NCBI GenBank assembly: GCA_007133205.1
Contig: SLND01000018.1
Location: 1 to 56,692 of the forward strand
Length of the DNA: 56,692 nt
Direction: 5' to 3'
From: Natronospiraceae bacterium
Lineage (GTDB): Bacteria > Pseudomonadota > Gammaproteobacteria > Natronospirales > Natronospiraceae
In this document: positions 38,293 to 47,794 of the stretch, piece after piece
Layout of the letters: the number at the start of each line of letters is the position of its first letter
Numbering within the stretch: position 1 is the stretch's first letter
Made by a program: the position numbers and the translations under genes
Notes under the pieces: model-generated
What the model was told of the DNA's origin: nothing
The model's input: the letters and a program-made list of their open reading frames with translations, nothing else
Database searches by the model: none

Positions 38293-41031
38293 ATGAGTGA
38301 ATCAGGATCTTCCGGACCATCGAAGCCGCGCCGCGAGGTTCGCTTCGCGGCAAAGGATGAACCGCTGCGCGAGGACGTCAGCGAACTGGGTGCCATGGTC
38401 GGTGCCATGTTGCGCGAGCAGGGCGGGGTGGATTTCTTCGAGCGGGTGGAAGCGGCGCGCAAGGCCGCGATCCGTCGCCGCGAAGGCCATCGCCATGGCG
38501 CGAAGGAACTGGCGGCGACGGTTCGTGACCTTTCCAGCGAAGAAGCTTCGGAGCTGACCCGAGCCTTTTCCACCTGGTTCCAGATGGTGAACCTGGCGGA
38601 ACGGGTCCACAGGATCCGTCGCCGCCGGGACTACGAACGCGAACAGCTGCCCCAGCCGGAGGGTCTCACCGCGAGTCTTGAAGCCCTGCGCGAAGCGGGT
38701 CTCGATCCCGCGAGCCTGCTGGAGACCCTGGGCCGGGTGCGTTTCGGTCCCACCTTCACCGCCCATCCCACCGAGTCCATGCGGCGTTCCCTGCTCGAAA
38801 AGCAGCAGCGCATCGCCCGACGTCTGGTGGAGAAGGACGACCCCGAGCTGACCCCCCGCGAGCGACAGGCCCTGCTGGCCCGGGTTCGAATGGAGATTAC
38901 CGCCGGCTGGCAGACCGAAGAGCATCCGAGTGAACGGCCCACGGTCGCCGATGAACGCGAACACGTTCTTTTTTACTTCACCGAGGTCCTCTACAGCATT
39001 CTTCCCCCCTTCTACGAGGCACTGGAACAGGGCCTGCGCGAGACCTGGCCGGAGGCCGAGCTGCCCGAACGCTTTCCCGCCCTGGTCCAGTTCGGATCCT
39101 GGGTCGGTGGCGACATGGACGGCAACCCCAATGTGACGGCCGATACCGTGCGCGATTCGCTTCACGAGCACCGCGCAATGATCCTCCACAGCTATCTGGG
39201 CGAGCTCAATTCGCTGTACCGGCGTCTGAGCCAGTCCCGCTCACGGGTGGGGATCGACTCCAGTCTCGAGGATCGCCTCGGGCATTATGCCAATGACTTT
39301 CCCGGCACCCTGCAGGAGATCCCCCCGCGCCATCGCGACATGCCTTACCGGGTGATGAGCCGCATGATTCAGGCGCGCCTGCGAGCCACCCTGCGCGATC
39401 TGACCGGCGCTTATGATTCGGCGGAGGAACTGGTTGCGGATGTCCGGCTCATGCACGACAGCCTGGCAACCCATCAGGGACGTCACGCCGGCCTGTTTTC
39501 GGTTCGCCGCCTGCTGCGACGGGTCGAGACCTTCGGCTTTCATCTCGCCTCGCTGGATATCCGGCAGGATTCCGAAGTCCATCGCTCGGCCGTGGGGCAA
39601 CTGCTTGGCATTGCCGACTGGTCGCAAAGAGAGGCTTCAGAACGGATCGAGCTCATGCGTGCCTGGTTGCTCGAGCCTGCATCTCCACAGACCGACAGCG
39701 AGGAGATGGAAAGCACCCTGGAGGTCTTTCGTGCGATTGCCGAGTGTCGCGAACGTTATGGTGCGGAAGCGATCGGCAGCTACATCATCAGCATGGCGCG
39801 TGGACCCGAGGATCTGATCGCGGTGCTGGTGCTCGCCCGCGCCGCCGGTCTGGCAAATGATCAGGGCCAGGTGCCGCTGGATATCGTGCCTCTGCTGGAG
39901 ACGGTGCCCGATCTGCAGGCCGGCCCGGATATTTTCCAGCGTGCGCTGGCCGATCCCGATTACCGGGCCCACCTGGCGGCGCGCGGGGATCATCAGGAAA
40001 TCATGGTGGGCTATTCCGACAGCAACAAGGAATCGGGCATTGCCGCCTCCCGCTGGGCGGTCTATCGCACCCAGACCGAACTGGTGCGGGCCGCGCAGGA
40101 AGCCGACATCGAACTGTCCTTCTTTCATGGCCGTGGTGGATCCGCCAGTCGCGGTGGCGGCAAGGTCCATTCGGCGATCATGGCGGCGCCGGAGGGAAGT
40201 ATCCAGGGGCGCATGCGGGTCACCGAGCAGGGCGAGGTCATCCATGCCAAGTACGGCCTGCGCTCGATCGGCATGCGCAGCCTCGAGCAGGGGGTGGGTG
40301 CGGTCCTGCGTGCCGCCACATCCGGCCAGCTGGCCCGGCCGCGCCCCGAGTGGCTGGAGGTGATCGAAACCGTCGCCCGGGCCAGTCGCGCGGCCTATCG
40401 CGAGGACATCTACACCAGTCCTGATCTGGAAGCCTTCTTCCACGAGTTCACGCCGATCGATGTCATCCAGCGCATGGCCATGGGCTCGCGCCCGGCAAGC
40501 CGGCGCAAGGGGCAGGGGGTCGGAGACCTGCGCGCCATTCCCTGGGTCTTCGCCTGGACCCAGTGCCGGGTTCTCCTGCCCGGCTGGTACGGGCTGGGTC
40601 AGGGTCTGGCCGCGGCGGTGGAGGCGCATGGCGAGGCGGCGGTGAACGATGCCGCCCGCAACTGGCCCTTCTTCTCCGTCATGCTCTCGGATGTCGAGAT
40701 GGTGCTCAGCAAGGCCGACATGGACATTGCCGACAAATACCTGGATCTTGTCGACCCCTCACGCCGTCCCCTGTTCGCCGGCGTCCGCGCGGCCTATGAT
40801 GACACCGTGGCGCGGTTGCTGGCGGCCAAGGGGCGCGACCAACTGCTCGACGACGACCCTGGCCTGGCCCGCGCCATCCGTTTGCGCAATCCCTACGTGG
40901 ATCCGATGAGCCTGCTTCAGGTGGACCTGCTTCAGCGGTGGCGGGCTGGCGGGCGCGAGGATGAGGGACAGCTCAACGCCCTGATCGCCACCGTCAACGG
41001 GATTGCGCAGGGGCTGCAGAATACCGGCTGA
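38293..41031 (+). CDS. ppc: Phosphoenolpyruvate carboxylase
   Basis: FTAHPTES, GSWVGGDMDGNPNVT, VGYSDSNKESG, FFHGRGGSASRGGG, C-term QNTG. Confidence 0.97.
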   Translation: MSESGSSGPSKPRREVRFAAKDEPLREDVSELGAMVGAMLREQGGVDFFERVEAARKAAIRRREGHRHGAKELAATVRDLSSEEASELTRAFSTWFQMVNLAERVHRIRRRRDYEREQLPQPEGLTASLEALREAGLDPASLLETLGRVRFGPTFTAHPTESMRRSLLEKQQRIARRLVEKDDPELTPRERQALLARVRMEITAGWQTEEHPSERPTVADEREHVLFYFTEVLYSILPPFYEALEQGLRETWPEAELPERFPALVQFGSWVGGDMDGNPNVTADTVRDSLHEHRAMILHSYLGELNSLYRRLSQSRSRVGIDSSLEDRLGHYANDFPGTLQEIPPRHRDMPYRVMSRMIQARLRATLRDLTGAYDSAEELVADVRLMHDSLATHQGRHAGLFSVRRLLRRVETFGFHLASLDIRQDSEVHRSAVGQLLGIADWSQREASERIELMRAWLLEPASPQTDSEEMESTLEVFRAIAECRERYGAEAIGSYIISMARGPEDLIAVLVLARAAGLANDQGQVPLDIVPLLETVPDLQAGPDIFQRALADPDYRAHLAARGDHQEIMVGYSDSNKESGIAASRWAVYRTQTELVRAAQEADIELSFFHGRGGSASRGGGKVHSAIMAAPEGSIQGRMRVTEQGEVIHAKYGLRSIGMRSLEQGVGAVLRAATSGQLARPRPEWLEVIETVARASRAAYREDIYTSPDLEAFFHEFTPIDVIQRMAMGSRPASRRKGQGVGDLRAIPWVFAWTQCRVLLPGWYGLGQGLAAAVEAHGEAAVNDAARNWPFFSVMLSDVEMVLSKADMDIADKYLDLVDPSRRPLFAGVRAAYDDTVARLLAAKGRDQLLDDDPGLARAIRLRNPYVDPMSLLQVDLLQRWRAGGREDEGQLNALIATVNGIAQGLQNTG

Positions 41032-41123
41032 AGCAGAAAACAACCTGGTCGGGAAACCGGAGCCACCCCTGGGCGGTCTCAGGCAGGGGCGGAGCTTATG
41101 ATACAGATGCGGGAGACAAGCTG

Positions 41124-41594
41124 ATGTGGAGCGCAATTCAATGGTTGGCGGGCATGAGTCTGGTATTGATTATGGCCGGCTGTAGCGGTACCCACGCTGC
41201 AGGAGGGGATGGGCCGCTTGATTTCGAGGAACTGGCCCGCGGCAGCTTCAGTGAGGTCAAGGACGAGCAGATGCTCGTGATTCGCGACCGCGATCGGTTT
41301 CGAAGTGTCTGGCGGCAAACGGGACGTTCGGGTGATCCGCCGGAGGTGGATTTCGACAGCGAAATGGTGGTGGCCGCCTTCGTCGGCGAGCGCCGAACCG
41401 GTGGTTACAGTATTCGCCTGCGCGAAGCCGAGGCCCTTGGTGACGAAATCCATCTGAGGCTCCGGATAGAGGAGCCGGGTCGGGGTTGCATGGTGACTCA
41501 GGCCCATACTCAGCCCTGGCAGATCGTAAAATTGCCCAGGGTGGAGGGCTCGGCAAAATTCGATGTGTATCGCGACACGGTCGACTGCGACTGA
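41124..41594 (+). CDS. Lipoprotein with PrcB-like C-terminal domain
   Basis: Lipobox LIMAGCSG; FVGERRTGGYSIRLREAEALGDEIHLRLRIEEPGRGCMVTQAHTQPWQIVKLPR. Confidence 0.6.
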   Translation: MWSAIQWLAGMSLVLIMAGCSGTHAAGGDGPLDFEELARGSFSEVKDEQMLVIRDRDRFRSVWRQTGRSGDPPEVDFDSEMVVAAFVGERRTGGYSIRLREAEALGDEIHLRLRIEEPGRGCMVTQAHTQPWQIVKLPRVEGSAKFDVYRDTVDCD

Positions 41595-41632
41595 AACCTC
41601 AACCGTTGTCCCACAATTGCCGGGAGCGAGCA

Positions 41633-42589
41633 TTGAAAGCGGTATTCCTGGACCTGGATACGGTCAGCCTGGCCGATGAGATTGCATTGGACGCACTCCG
41701 CGAGTGCCTTGATGAGCTTGAAGTGTATCCCCACTCGGCGCCAGCCACGATTCCAGAGCGCGTTGCTGACTGCCAAGTGCTGATCACCAACAAGTGCCGG
41801 ATTACCGCCGAAATCATGGATGCGGCCCCCGGGCTGGAAATGATCTGCCTGGCGGCGACCGGTTTCGATAATGTGGATGTGGACGCGGCACGGCAGCGCA
41901 ATATCGCGGTCTGCAATATCGTCGCCTATGCGACCCCCTCGGTCGTCCAGCATACCTTTGCCCTGATGCTCACACTCAACCAGCGCCTTGATGACTATCG
42001 GGAGCGCCTTCGGCAAGGTGACTGGGAGCGCAACCCGCATTTCACCATGCTCGACTATCCCTTTCATGAACTTTCCTCGCGCCGGCTCGGGATCGTGGGC
42101 TACGGGGAACTGGGGCGGAATGTGGCCCGGGTTGCCGAGGCCTTCGGTATGGAGGTGTTGATCGCGGAGCGGGCGGGTCGCTCACCCCGCCCGGGACGTC
42201 TGCCCCTGGAAGCCGTGCTGGAAAGCGCCGATATCCTCACGCTCCACTGTCCCCTTAATGAGGAAACCCGTCACCTGATCGATGCCGGGGCGCTGGAACG
42301 AATGCCCTCGCACGCTCTGCTGATCAACACCGCCCGGGGTGCGGTCGTGGATGAGGCCGCGCTGGCCGATGCGCTGCGGCAGGGAAAGATTGCCGGGGCA
42401 GGGATCGACGTACTCAGCCAGGAGCCGCCGGTGGATGGCAATCCGCTGCTGGATGAGGGCATTCCCAATCTCGTACTCACCCCGCACATCGCCTGGGCCG
42501 GGGTTGAAGCCCGTCAGCGCGCAATCACCGAAATTGCCGCCAATATCCGCGCCTACCAGGCCGGGGAAAGCCGCAACCGGGTCGATTGA
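41633..42589 (+). CDS. D-2-hydroxyacid dehydrogenase, NAD-binding (TTG start)
   Basis: LGIVGYGELGRNVARVAEAFGMEVLIAER; LINTARGAVVDEAALADALRQGKIAGAGIDVLSQEP; LTPHIAWAG. Confidence 0.93.
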   Translation: MKAVFLDLDTVSLADEIALDALRECLDELEVYPHSAPATIPERVADCQVLITNKCRITAEIMDAAPGLEMICLAATGFDNVDVDAARQRNIAVCNIVAYATPSVVQHTFALMLTLNQRLDDYRERLRQGDWERNPHFTMLDYPFHELSSRRLGIVGYGELGRNVARVAEAFGMEVLIAERAGRSPRPGRLPLEAVLESADILTLHCPLNEETRHLIDAGALERMPSHALLINTARGAVVDEAALADALRQGKIAGAGIDVLSQEPPVDGNPLLDEGIPNLVLTPHIAWAGVEARQRAITEIAANIRAYQAGESRNRVD

Positions 42590-42774
42590 GTGGCCTCGCT
42601 CAAGACCGCCAAGAAATGGATTGGCCGCAGGAGAGACATTCCTGTCTCGACAATCGCGGTGGATTCTGCCGCCACCCTGTCGATCCTGGAAAGGCTCTCC
42701 TACAGCCAGGGTTCAAATGTTTTTCTCTGTGTCTCTGCGCGAGGCAGTGTTCCATCGCAGCGGATGGGCTGCCT

Positions 42775-43968
42775 TCACCCGGTCAGCAGATGCTCGAATA
42801 CGCGCGCGCCACCGAGATAGGTGCCGGCCGCCGAGCCGATACTGACAAAAAGAAAGACCAGGAGAGTGCGCGCGACCCGGTTGTGCCACCAGCCTCGTGC
42901 CTGGGCGACATCGTCACGCAGGCTCTGAAAGTCCGCCACGCGGGGTTGTCGGACCACCAGTTCGATTGCCGCCGCAACAAAGCCTGCCCCGATGGTGGGA
43001 TTGAGTGAAGTCAGCGGAGCGGCCAGCAAGGCCCCGACAATGGTCACCGGATGGGCCAGCGCGAGCGTGGCCCCCAGCGCGGACAGGGTGCCATTGATCA
43101 GAATCCAGTCCCCGACCATGGCCAGACCGAGTTCCGTGCTGCGATAAAAGCCTGCCGCGAAACCGGACAGGATGATGGCCACCACCACCCAGGGCAGCAC
43201 ACTGGGCCAGCGCGCGGGGCGTGGCGTGGCCTCCAGGCTGCGCCGGAGTTCCGGGTCCTCGTCCTGTTCCTTGAGGGCCTCGGCCAGGCCACGCAGGTGG
43301 CCGGCCCCGACCACCACCAGGACTTCCCGGGGGGAATCTTTCGCGGCGGCGGTTTCTTCAAGCAGACGCTGGGCCATGTAGCGGTCGCGTTCCGCCACCA
43401 GCTTTTCATAGAGTCCCGCGGAGCGCTCGGCCAGTTCACTGAAACTGCTTTCCAGAATGTCGCCCTCCTTGAGCTTTTCCACCTCCGCCTCGGAGACCGT
43501 CTCGCGGCTGAACAGCGAGGCGAACAGGCCTGACAGCAGCGGCAGGCGCTGCCACCAGGGCAGGGAGCGATAGACCCTTTTGAGTGTGATGGAGACTTCC
43601 CGGTCCACCAGCCAGACGGGTTTGTTGCGTGCCTCGGCGGCGTCTTCCGCAGCCCGCATTTCAGCCCCGGGCTCGGTGCCGAGCTGTTCGGCCAGGCGGC
43701 GCTGGTAGGCGCCCAGGAAGAGGTTCGCCGCCACCATGCCGGCCTTGCCTTCCCTCAGCACCCGGAACAGATTCATCTCGGCCAGCGCTTCCGGCTCGCG
43801 CATGGCCCGGTGCCGGGTCGGACAGAGTTCGATCGCCACCGCGTCAAAGTGCTCCTCGGCTGCCAATGCGGCCGCCTCTTCGGCACTGGCTCGCGACACG
43901 TGGGCCGTGCCGAGCAGGGTGTAGCGGACGCCGTTACGCGTCACGATTTCACGCGGGCCTTGAGTCAC
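42775..43968 (-). CDS. TraB/PrgY (pheromone-shutdown) family protein
   Basis: GTG start at VTQGPREIVTRNGVRYTLLGTAHVSRASAEE; VVGAGHLRGLAEAL; C-terminal TM helices. Confidence 0.85.
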   Translation of the reverse strand: MTQGPREIVTRNGVRYTLLGTAHVSRASAEEAAALAAEEHFDAVAIELCPTRHRAMREPEALAEMNLFRVLREGKAGMVAANLFLGAYQRRLAEQLGTEPGAEMRAAEDAAEARNKPVWLVDREVSITLKRVYRSLPWWQRLPLLSGLFASLFSRETVSEAEVEKLKEGDILESSFSELAERSAGLYEKLVAERDRYMAQRLLEETAAAKDSPREVLVVVGAGHLRGLAEALKEQDEDPELRRSLEATPRPARWPSVLPWVVVAIILSGFAAGFYRSTELGLAMVGDWILINGTLSALGATLALAHPVTIVGALLAAPLTSLNPTIGAGFVAAAIELVVRQPRVADFQSLRDDVAQARGWWHNRVARTLLVFLFVSIGSAAGTYLGGARVFEHLLTG

Positions 43969-44221
43969 TGCGTGATCTCCATTTCCAGGGAGGCAAGGAA
44001 GGGGCTCCGGGCTCGTCAGGTCCTGCCTTTCGCGATCGGAAGCCTGTTCGTAACAAGGCGCGTAGTGTAGCGAAAGCATCCGGTCGGCACGAACCCGCGC
44101 CAGGACCCCGCCCGATGCCGGATTTCGGAGCCATGTCTCGGCACCGGATTGTTCCGGCCCTGTTGTGCGCTTGAACAGAGCGCGCGATGATGGTGGGCAT
44201 ACGAGTTTTGGAGTGATAACG

Positions 44222-44809
44222 ATGTATCGCAGACAGATGTGTCCCGCTTCGGTGGCAGCCGGCATGGCAGTACTGGTTCTGGTCATGAATCTGACTGCCT
44301 GTGCCGCCGGCACCCATCACGAGGCTTCGGAATCTTCGGCGCAAACCCACGAGGCTGCTGCGCCGGAGTCCATTGATGTGCGGGATCTGCTTTCCGCGCG
44401 CGAATTCAGCGAGGCCGGTCTGGAGGCGCTGGATGATGAGGAACTTGAAGCACTCAACCAGGCTCTCGCGCGGCATCTGAGCGACTCAGCCGGGGACGAG
44501 GCGCATGCCGCCTGGGAAGCCAGCGAAGAGGATCCCCTGGCTACCTTCGGCCTGGAGAATGAGCATCCGCGAGCCGCTGAGATCAGCAGTTTCAGTGCCC
44601 GTATCAAGGGCCGTCTTGACGGTTGGGAGCGCGGTACCCGCCTTGAGCTCGATAACGGCCAGGTCTGGGAAGTGGTGGCGGATCGCTCCACCCGCATTTC
44701 GCCGGCCCTGGACGACGCGGAAGTGACCATCCGGCGTGGTTTCATGGGCGGTTTCCGGCTGCGCGTGGACGCCCACAACCGTAGCACTCAGGTGCGGCGG
44801 GTCGAGTAA
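44222..44809 (+). CDS. Lipoprotein of unknown function
   Basis: Start MYRRQMCPASVAAGMAVLVLVMNLTACAAG; C-term LDNGQVWEVVADRSTRISP. Confidence 0.65.
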   Translation: MYRRQMCPASVAAGMAVLVLVMNLTACAAGTHHEASESSAQTHEAAAPESIDVRDLLSAREFSEAGLEALDDEELEALNQALARHLSDSAGDEAHAAWEASEEDPLATFGLENEHPRAAEISSFSARIKGRLDGWERGTRLELDNGQVWEVVADRSTRISPALDDAEVTIRRGFMGGFRLRVDAHNRSTQVRRVE

Positions 44810-44838
44810 GCCTGGCGTCGCTGAAGAGCGCAAAAGAG

Positions 44839-44960
44839 AAGGGGCACAGACCTGGCGACGGGCAGAGGGGGGAGTCCACGCTTTGCTACCGGAGGGGGGG
44901 TCCGGGCAAAGAGAGGTTTCTGCTTTCGGCAATCCCGCCGTCCTAGGGTCTGTGCCCCTT
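44839..44960. mobile_element. MITE/REP-like non-autonomous palindromic element
   Basis: Perfect 14-bp inverted ends AAGGGGCACAGACC (44839-44852) / GGTCTGTGCCCCTT (44947-44960); internal hairpin CTTTGC-TA-CCGGA-(G)7-TCCGG-GCAAAG (44881-44911). Confidence 0.6.
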
Positions 44961-44979
44961 AGACCGTGGATTTTGTGCC

Positions 44980-44995
44980 CCCGCTTTTCAGCGGG
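44980..44995. other. Short hairpin next to the MITE-like element
   Basis: CCCGC-TTTTCA-GCGGG; followed by TTTACCTTTTC. Confidence 0.4.
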
Positions 44996-45119
44996 TTTAC
45001 CTTTTCGTGCGAAACCGGAATAAACCCTAGTGTAGACCGGCTGGCGTTGTGATACAAGCCTGACCGGGTTCAGTCAGGCTTTGTCTCTGCCCGATGCTGG
45101 CATCATCATCCGACCCGCT

Positions 45120-45749
45120 TCAGCGCGGCATGATCTTGAGTGGCCCCGGCTGGCTGGCATAAAAGGCGGCCAGGTCACGCAGTTCCCGATCATCAAGATT
45201 CTCGACCAGCGGCGCCATGGTCGCCGAATCCCGGCTGCCGTCCTGGTACTGTTTGAGTGACTGGTAGAGATAATCGGCGTACTGCCCGGCAATAATCGGG
45301 CTCGGTGGCTGCATGCCTTCCGGGCTGTTGCCATCAGTTCCATGGCAGGCCTGGCATCCGGCATCTTCGGCAATCTGCCCCCCGCGATCCGGGTTACCGA
45401 TGCTGCGAGCACGGGGATAGGCCCGCTTGTCTTCCCGCCCGACCCCGGCAAGGTAGGCGGAGATATCGCGAATCTGCTCTTCGCTCAGAGCCTGGCTCTG
45501 ACCCACCATGGTCGGATGCTGGCGGTTGGTCTCGCGGTAATTCTGCAGTGAGTCGACCAGATAGGCTTCATGCTGGCCGGCAATGCGGGGCACCTTGTAG
45601 GTGGGGTAGGCGTTGGTATAGCCCTCAACACCGTGACATCCCACGCAAGTCTCGGCCAGGATGCGGCCGCGCTCGGTATCTTCTTCCGCCCAGGCAGTGC
45701 CAATGCCTACCAGACAGCTCAGGGCCAGGGTCATTACTGTGTTGCGCAT
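45120..45749 (-). CDS. Diheme cytochrome c4-like protein
   Basis: Signal peptide; two CXXCH motifs (CVGCHG, CQACHG), YPKVPRIAGQH-like YKVPRIAGQHEAYL. Confidence 0.92.
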   Translation of the reverse strand: MRNTVMTLALSCLVGIGTAWAEEDTERGRILAETCVGCHGVEGYTNAYPTYKVPRIAGQHEAYLVDSLQNYRETNRQHPTMVGQSQALSEEQIRDISAYLAGVGREDKRAYPRARSIGNPDRGGQIAEDAGCQACHGTDGNSPEGMQPPSPIIAGQYADYLYQSLKQYQDGSRDSATMAPLVENLDDRELRDLAAFYASQPGPLKIMPR

Positions 45750-45967
45750 GATTTCAGAATCTCCGGGGTCTGTCCGTGCCGGAGGCGGTGGTCTACCGCC
45801 GGATGTTGTTGCTTGAAATTGCTTGTCAGAAACCGCGAAGGCGCAAATGTATCAGATTCCGTCGCTGATTTCTGCCCGCCATTCCCGGGAGCGGTGCATG
45901 GCCTGGCGGCGGCAGGTACACTGGCCCGAGCCTGAATCCGATCGCTGGAATCGAGCAAGGAGGAAGC

Positions 45968-46480
45968 ATGTTCTTGGTGGAGATGTTGAAGCAGCAATCG
46001 CGTACGCGTCTGGCCGGTTGGCCCCTGGGCTTGCTGAGAATTGCCACGGGAATCATGTTTCTTGCTCCGGGCTGGCGCAAGGTCAGTACCGACTGGTCGG
46101 CCCAGGGTTTCATCGAGGCCAGTGTCGCCGGTTTTCCCGACAGTGATGACCGGGCGGGTGCCTCCGGAATCTACGCCTGGTTTCTGGAAAACATCGTACT
46201 GGCCGCGCCCGCCCTGTTCAGTTTTCTCGTCGCCTGGGGCGAGCTCCTGATCGCACTGGCCCTGATCTTCGGGGTGGCCAGCCGCCTGGCGGCAGCCCTG
46301 GGGGCCTTCATGCTGCTCAACTTTCATTGGGCCAAGGGGATCGATTTCTGGTCCGCGGGCAATTACGACGCCCTGTGGGTCCTCATATTCCTTGTCCTGG
46401 CCTTGACCGCCGCCGGCCGGGTCTTCGGTGTCGACGACTATCTTTATCGGCGCTGGCCGCGAGGTCGCTGGATCTGGTAG
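45968..46480 (+). CDS. DoxX family membrane protein
   Basis: LRIATGIMFLAPGWRKVS; 4 TM; WGELLIALALIFGVASRLAAALGAFMLLNFHWAKG. Confidence 0.8.
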   Translation: MFLVEMLKQQSRTRLAGWPLGLLRIATGIMFLAPGWRKVSTDWSAQGFIEASVAGFPDSDDRAGASGIYAWFLENIVLAAPALFSFLVAWGELLIALALIFGVASRLAAALGAFMLLNFHWAKGIDFWSAGNYDALWVLIFLVLALTAAGRVFGVDDYLYRRWPRGRWIW

Positions 46481-46610
46481 ACGCCTGCTCCGGCCCTGCC
46501 GCGCGGCATTCGAATGGTCCGGTGCCGGGAGACCGGGCCGTCAGGGCTCCCGGAACCCGGCACCGGTTGCCGCGGTCTGAACCTGCATCATCCGAGAAGT
46601 TGATTGATCC

Positions 46611-47063
46611 ATGTTTCTGAGACTGTTTGTAGCCATGCTGTTTGCCACGGTGCTGGTCGTGACCGGCATGTCCCTGGCCGTGAGCTGGTTCTATGATGCG
46701 GAAGACGAGGGTGATTCGACCTACGAGTTCATGAACCGGGTCGGCCTGACCACCCTGGAGGAGTATCCCGAGCTTCAGGAAGAAGCGGAGGAGCCCGAGT
46801 TGCCGGAGTTCGAGCCGACCGAACGCCCCGAGCGCGAGGTTCAGGGCTTCGTGCAGCTGGAATTCACGGTCCTGCCCGACGGCAGTGTGGAAGACGTTGA
46901 AGTGATTGGCGCCCAGCCCTCCGGGGTATACGAGGAGCGGGCACGACAGCAGATTCGTGCGCGCAATTTTGCCCATCAGGCGGATCCGGAAGCCACCGAC
47001 GGCGTAAGGCGCACCGAGATCGTGGATTTCACGGTTCCCGCCAGCGAGCTGCAGGACCGCTGA
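46611..47063 (+). CDS. TonB C-terminal domain protein (energy transducer-like)
   Basis: N-terminal TM; GFVQLEFTVLPDGSVEDVEVIGAQPSGVYEERARQQIRARNF. Confidence 0.8.
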   Translation: MFLRLFVAMLFATVLVVTGMSLAVSWFYDAEDEGDSTYEFMNRVGLTTLEEYPELQEEAEEPELPEFEPTERPEREVQGFVQLEFTVLPDGSVEDVEVIGAQPSGVYEERARQQIRARNFAHQADPEATDGVRRTEIVDFTVPASELQDR

Positions 47064-47064
47064 G

Positions 47065-47085
47065 GGCCGCCCGGCGGGCGGCCTT
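47065..47085. terminator. Stem-loop between convergent TonB-C and PEBP genes
   Basis: GGCCGCCC-GGC-GGGCGGCC followed by TT. Confidence 0.45.
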
Positions 47086-47103
47086 ACACGATCTCACATG
47101 GTC

Positions 47104-47733
47104 TCAGGCCGGCACCTCCGGATTGAGGCTGTAGGTGGCCGTGATACTGGCCTCTCCCAGTACATGCCCCTCGATCGCCTTTTCCACATCCGCGGCCCGG
47201 AAGCCTTCTGCTACCGGCACCGATTCCAGTGAAGTAGCGATCAGTCGGAACCGGTAACGGTGGGGAATCTCGTCGTTCCAGGGCGGGCAGGGACCATCGT
47301 AGCCAAAATACTCACCCCCCATGTCCGGGTCTCCGGCGAGAAAGTCCGTGTAGTCATTCCTGCCCTGGCGGCTTCCCGGCGGACCCTCGGGATTGCGTTT
47401 GCCACCGGCGGTCACGCCGCGCGAGCACTGCCCCTCCGCGATCTCCTCCAGGGCCGGATCGATGTCCACCATGGCCCAGTGGCAGAAATCAACGCGCGCC
47501 AGATCCGCGGAAACGGTCCGCCCCTCCTGGTTCACGTCGTCGGCCTGGCTCGGTGCATCGGGATCGATGCAGAGCAGGACCAGGGAGCGGGTGCCTTCGG
47601 GCAGATTCGCCCAGCGAATCGCCGGGTTGAGATTCTCGCCCAGGCGCATGTGTTCGTCCGCATCCTGGACACCGAACGCGAATTTCTCCGGGATGACGCC
47701 ATTGTCCTCGATACCACCGACATCCAGTTTCAT
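47104..47733 (-). CDS. YbhB/YbcL family (PEBP/Raf kinase inhibitor-like) protein
   Basis: NPAIRWANLPEGTRSLVLLCIDPDAP; FCHWAMVDIDP; GYDGPCPPWNDEIPHRYRFRL. Confidence 0.93.
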   Translation of the reverse strand: MKLDVGGIEDNGVIPEKFAFGVQDADEHMRLGENLNPAIRWANLPEGTRSLVLLCIDPDAPSQADDVNQEGRTVSADLARVDFCHWAMVDIDPALEEIAEGQCSRGVTAGGKRNPEGPPGSRQGRNDYTDFLAGDPDMGGEYFGYDGPCPPWNDEIPHRYRFRLIATSLESVPVAEGFRAADVEKAIEGHVLGEASITATYSLNPEVPA

Positions 47734-47794
47734 GAGTGGACCTCCTGTGTCGGGTTAGAATGACCGCAATGTAACAGATCACCGAGGCAGTCTC

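Noticed and set aside
42590-42845. Small plus-strand ORFs after the hydroxyacid dehydrogenase
   Set aside because: No RBS or domain, and they run into the 3' end of the minus-strand TraB-family gene.
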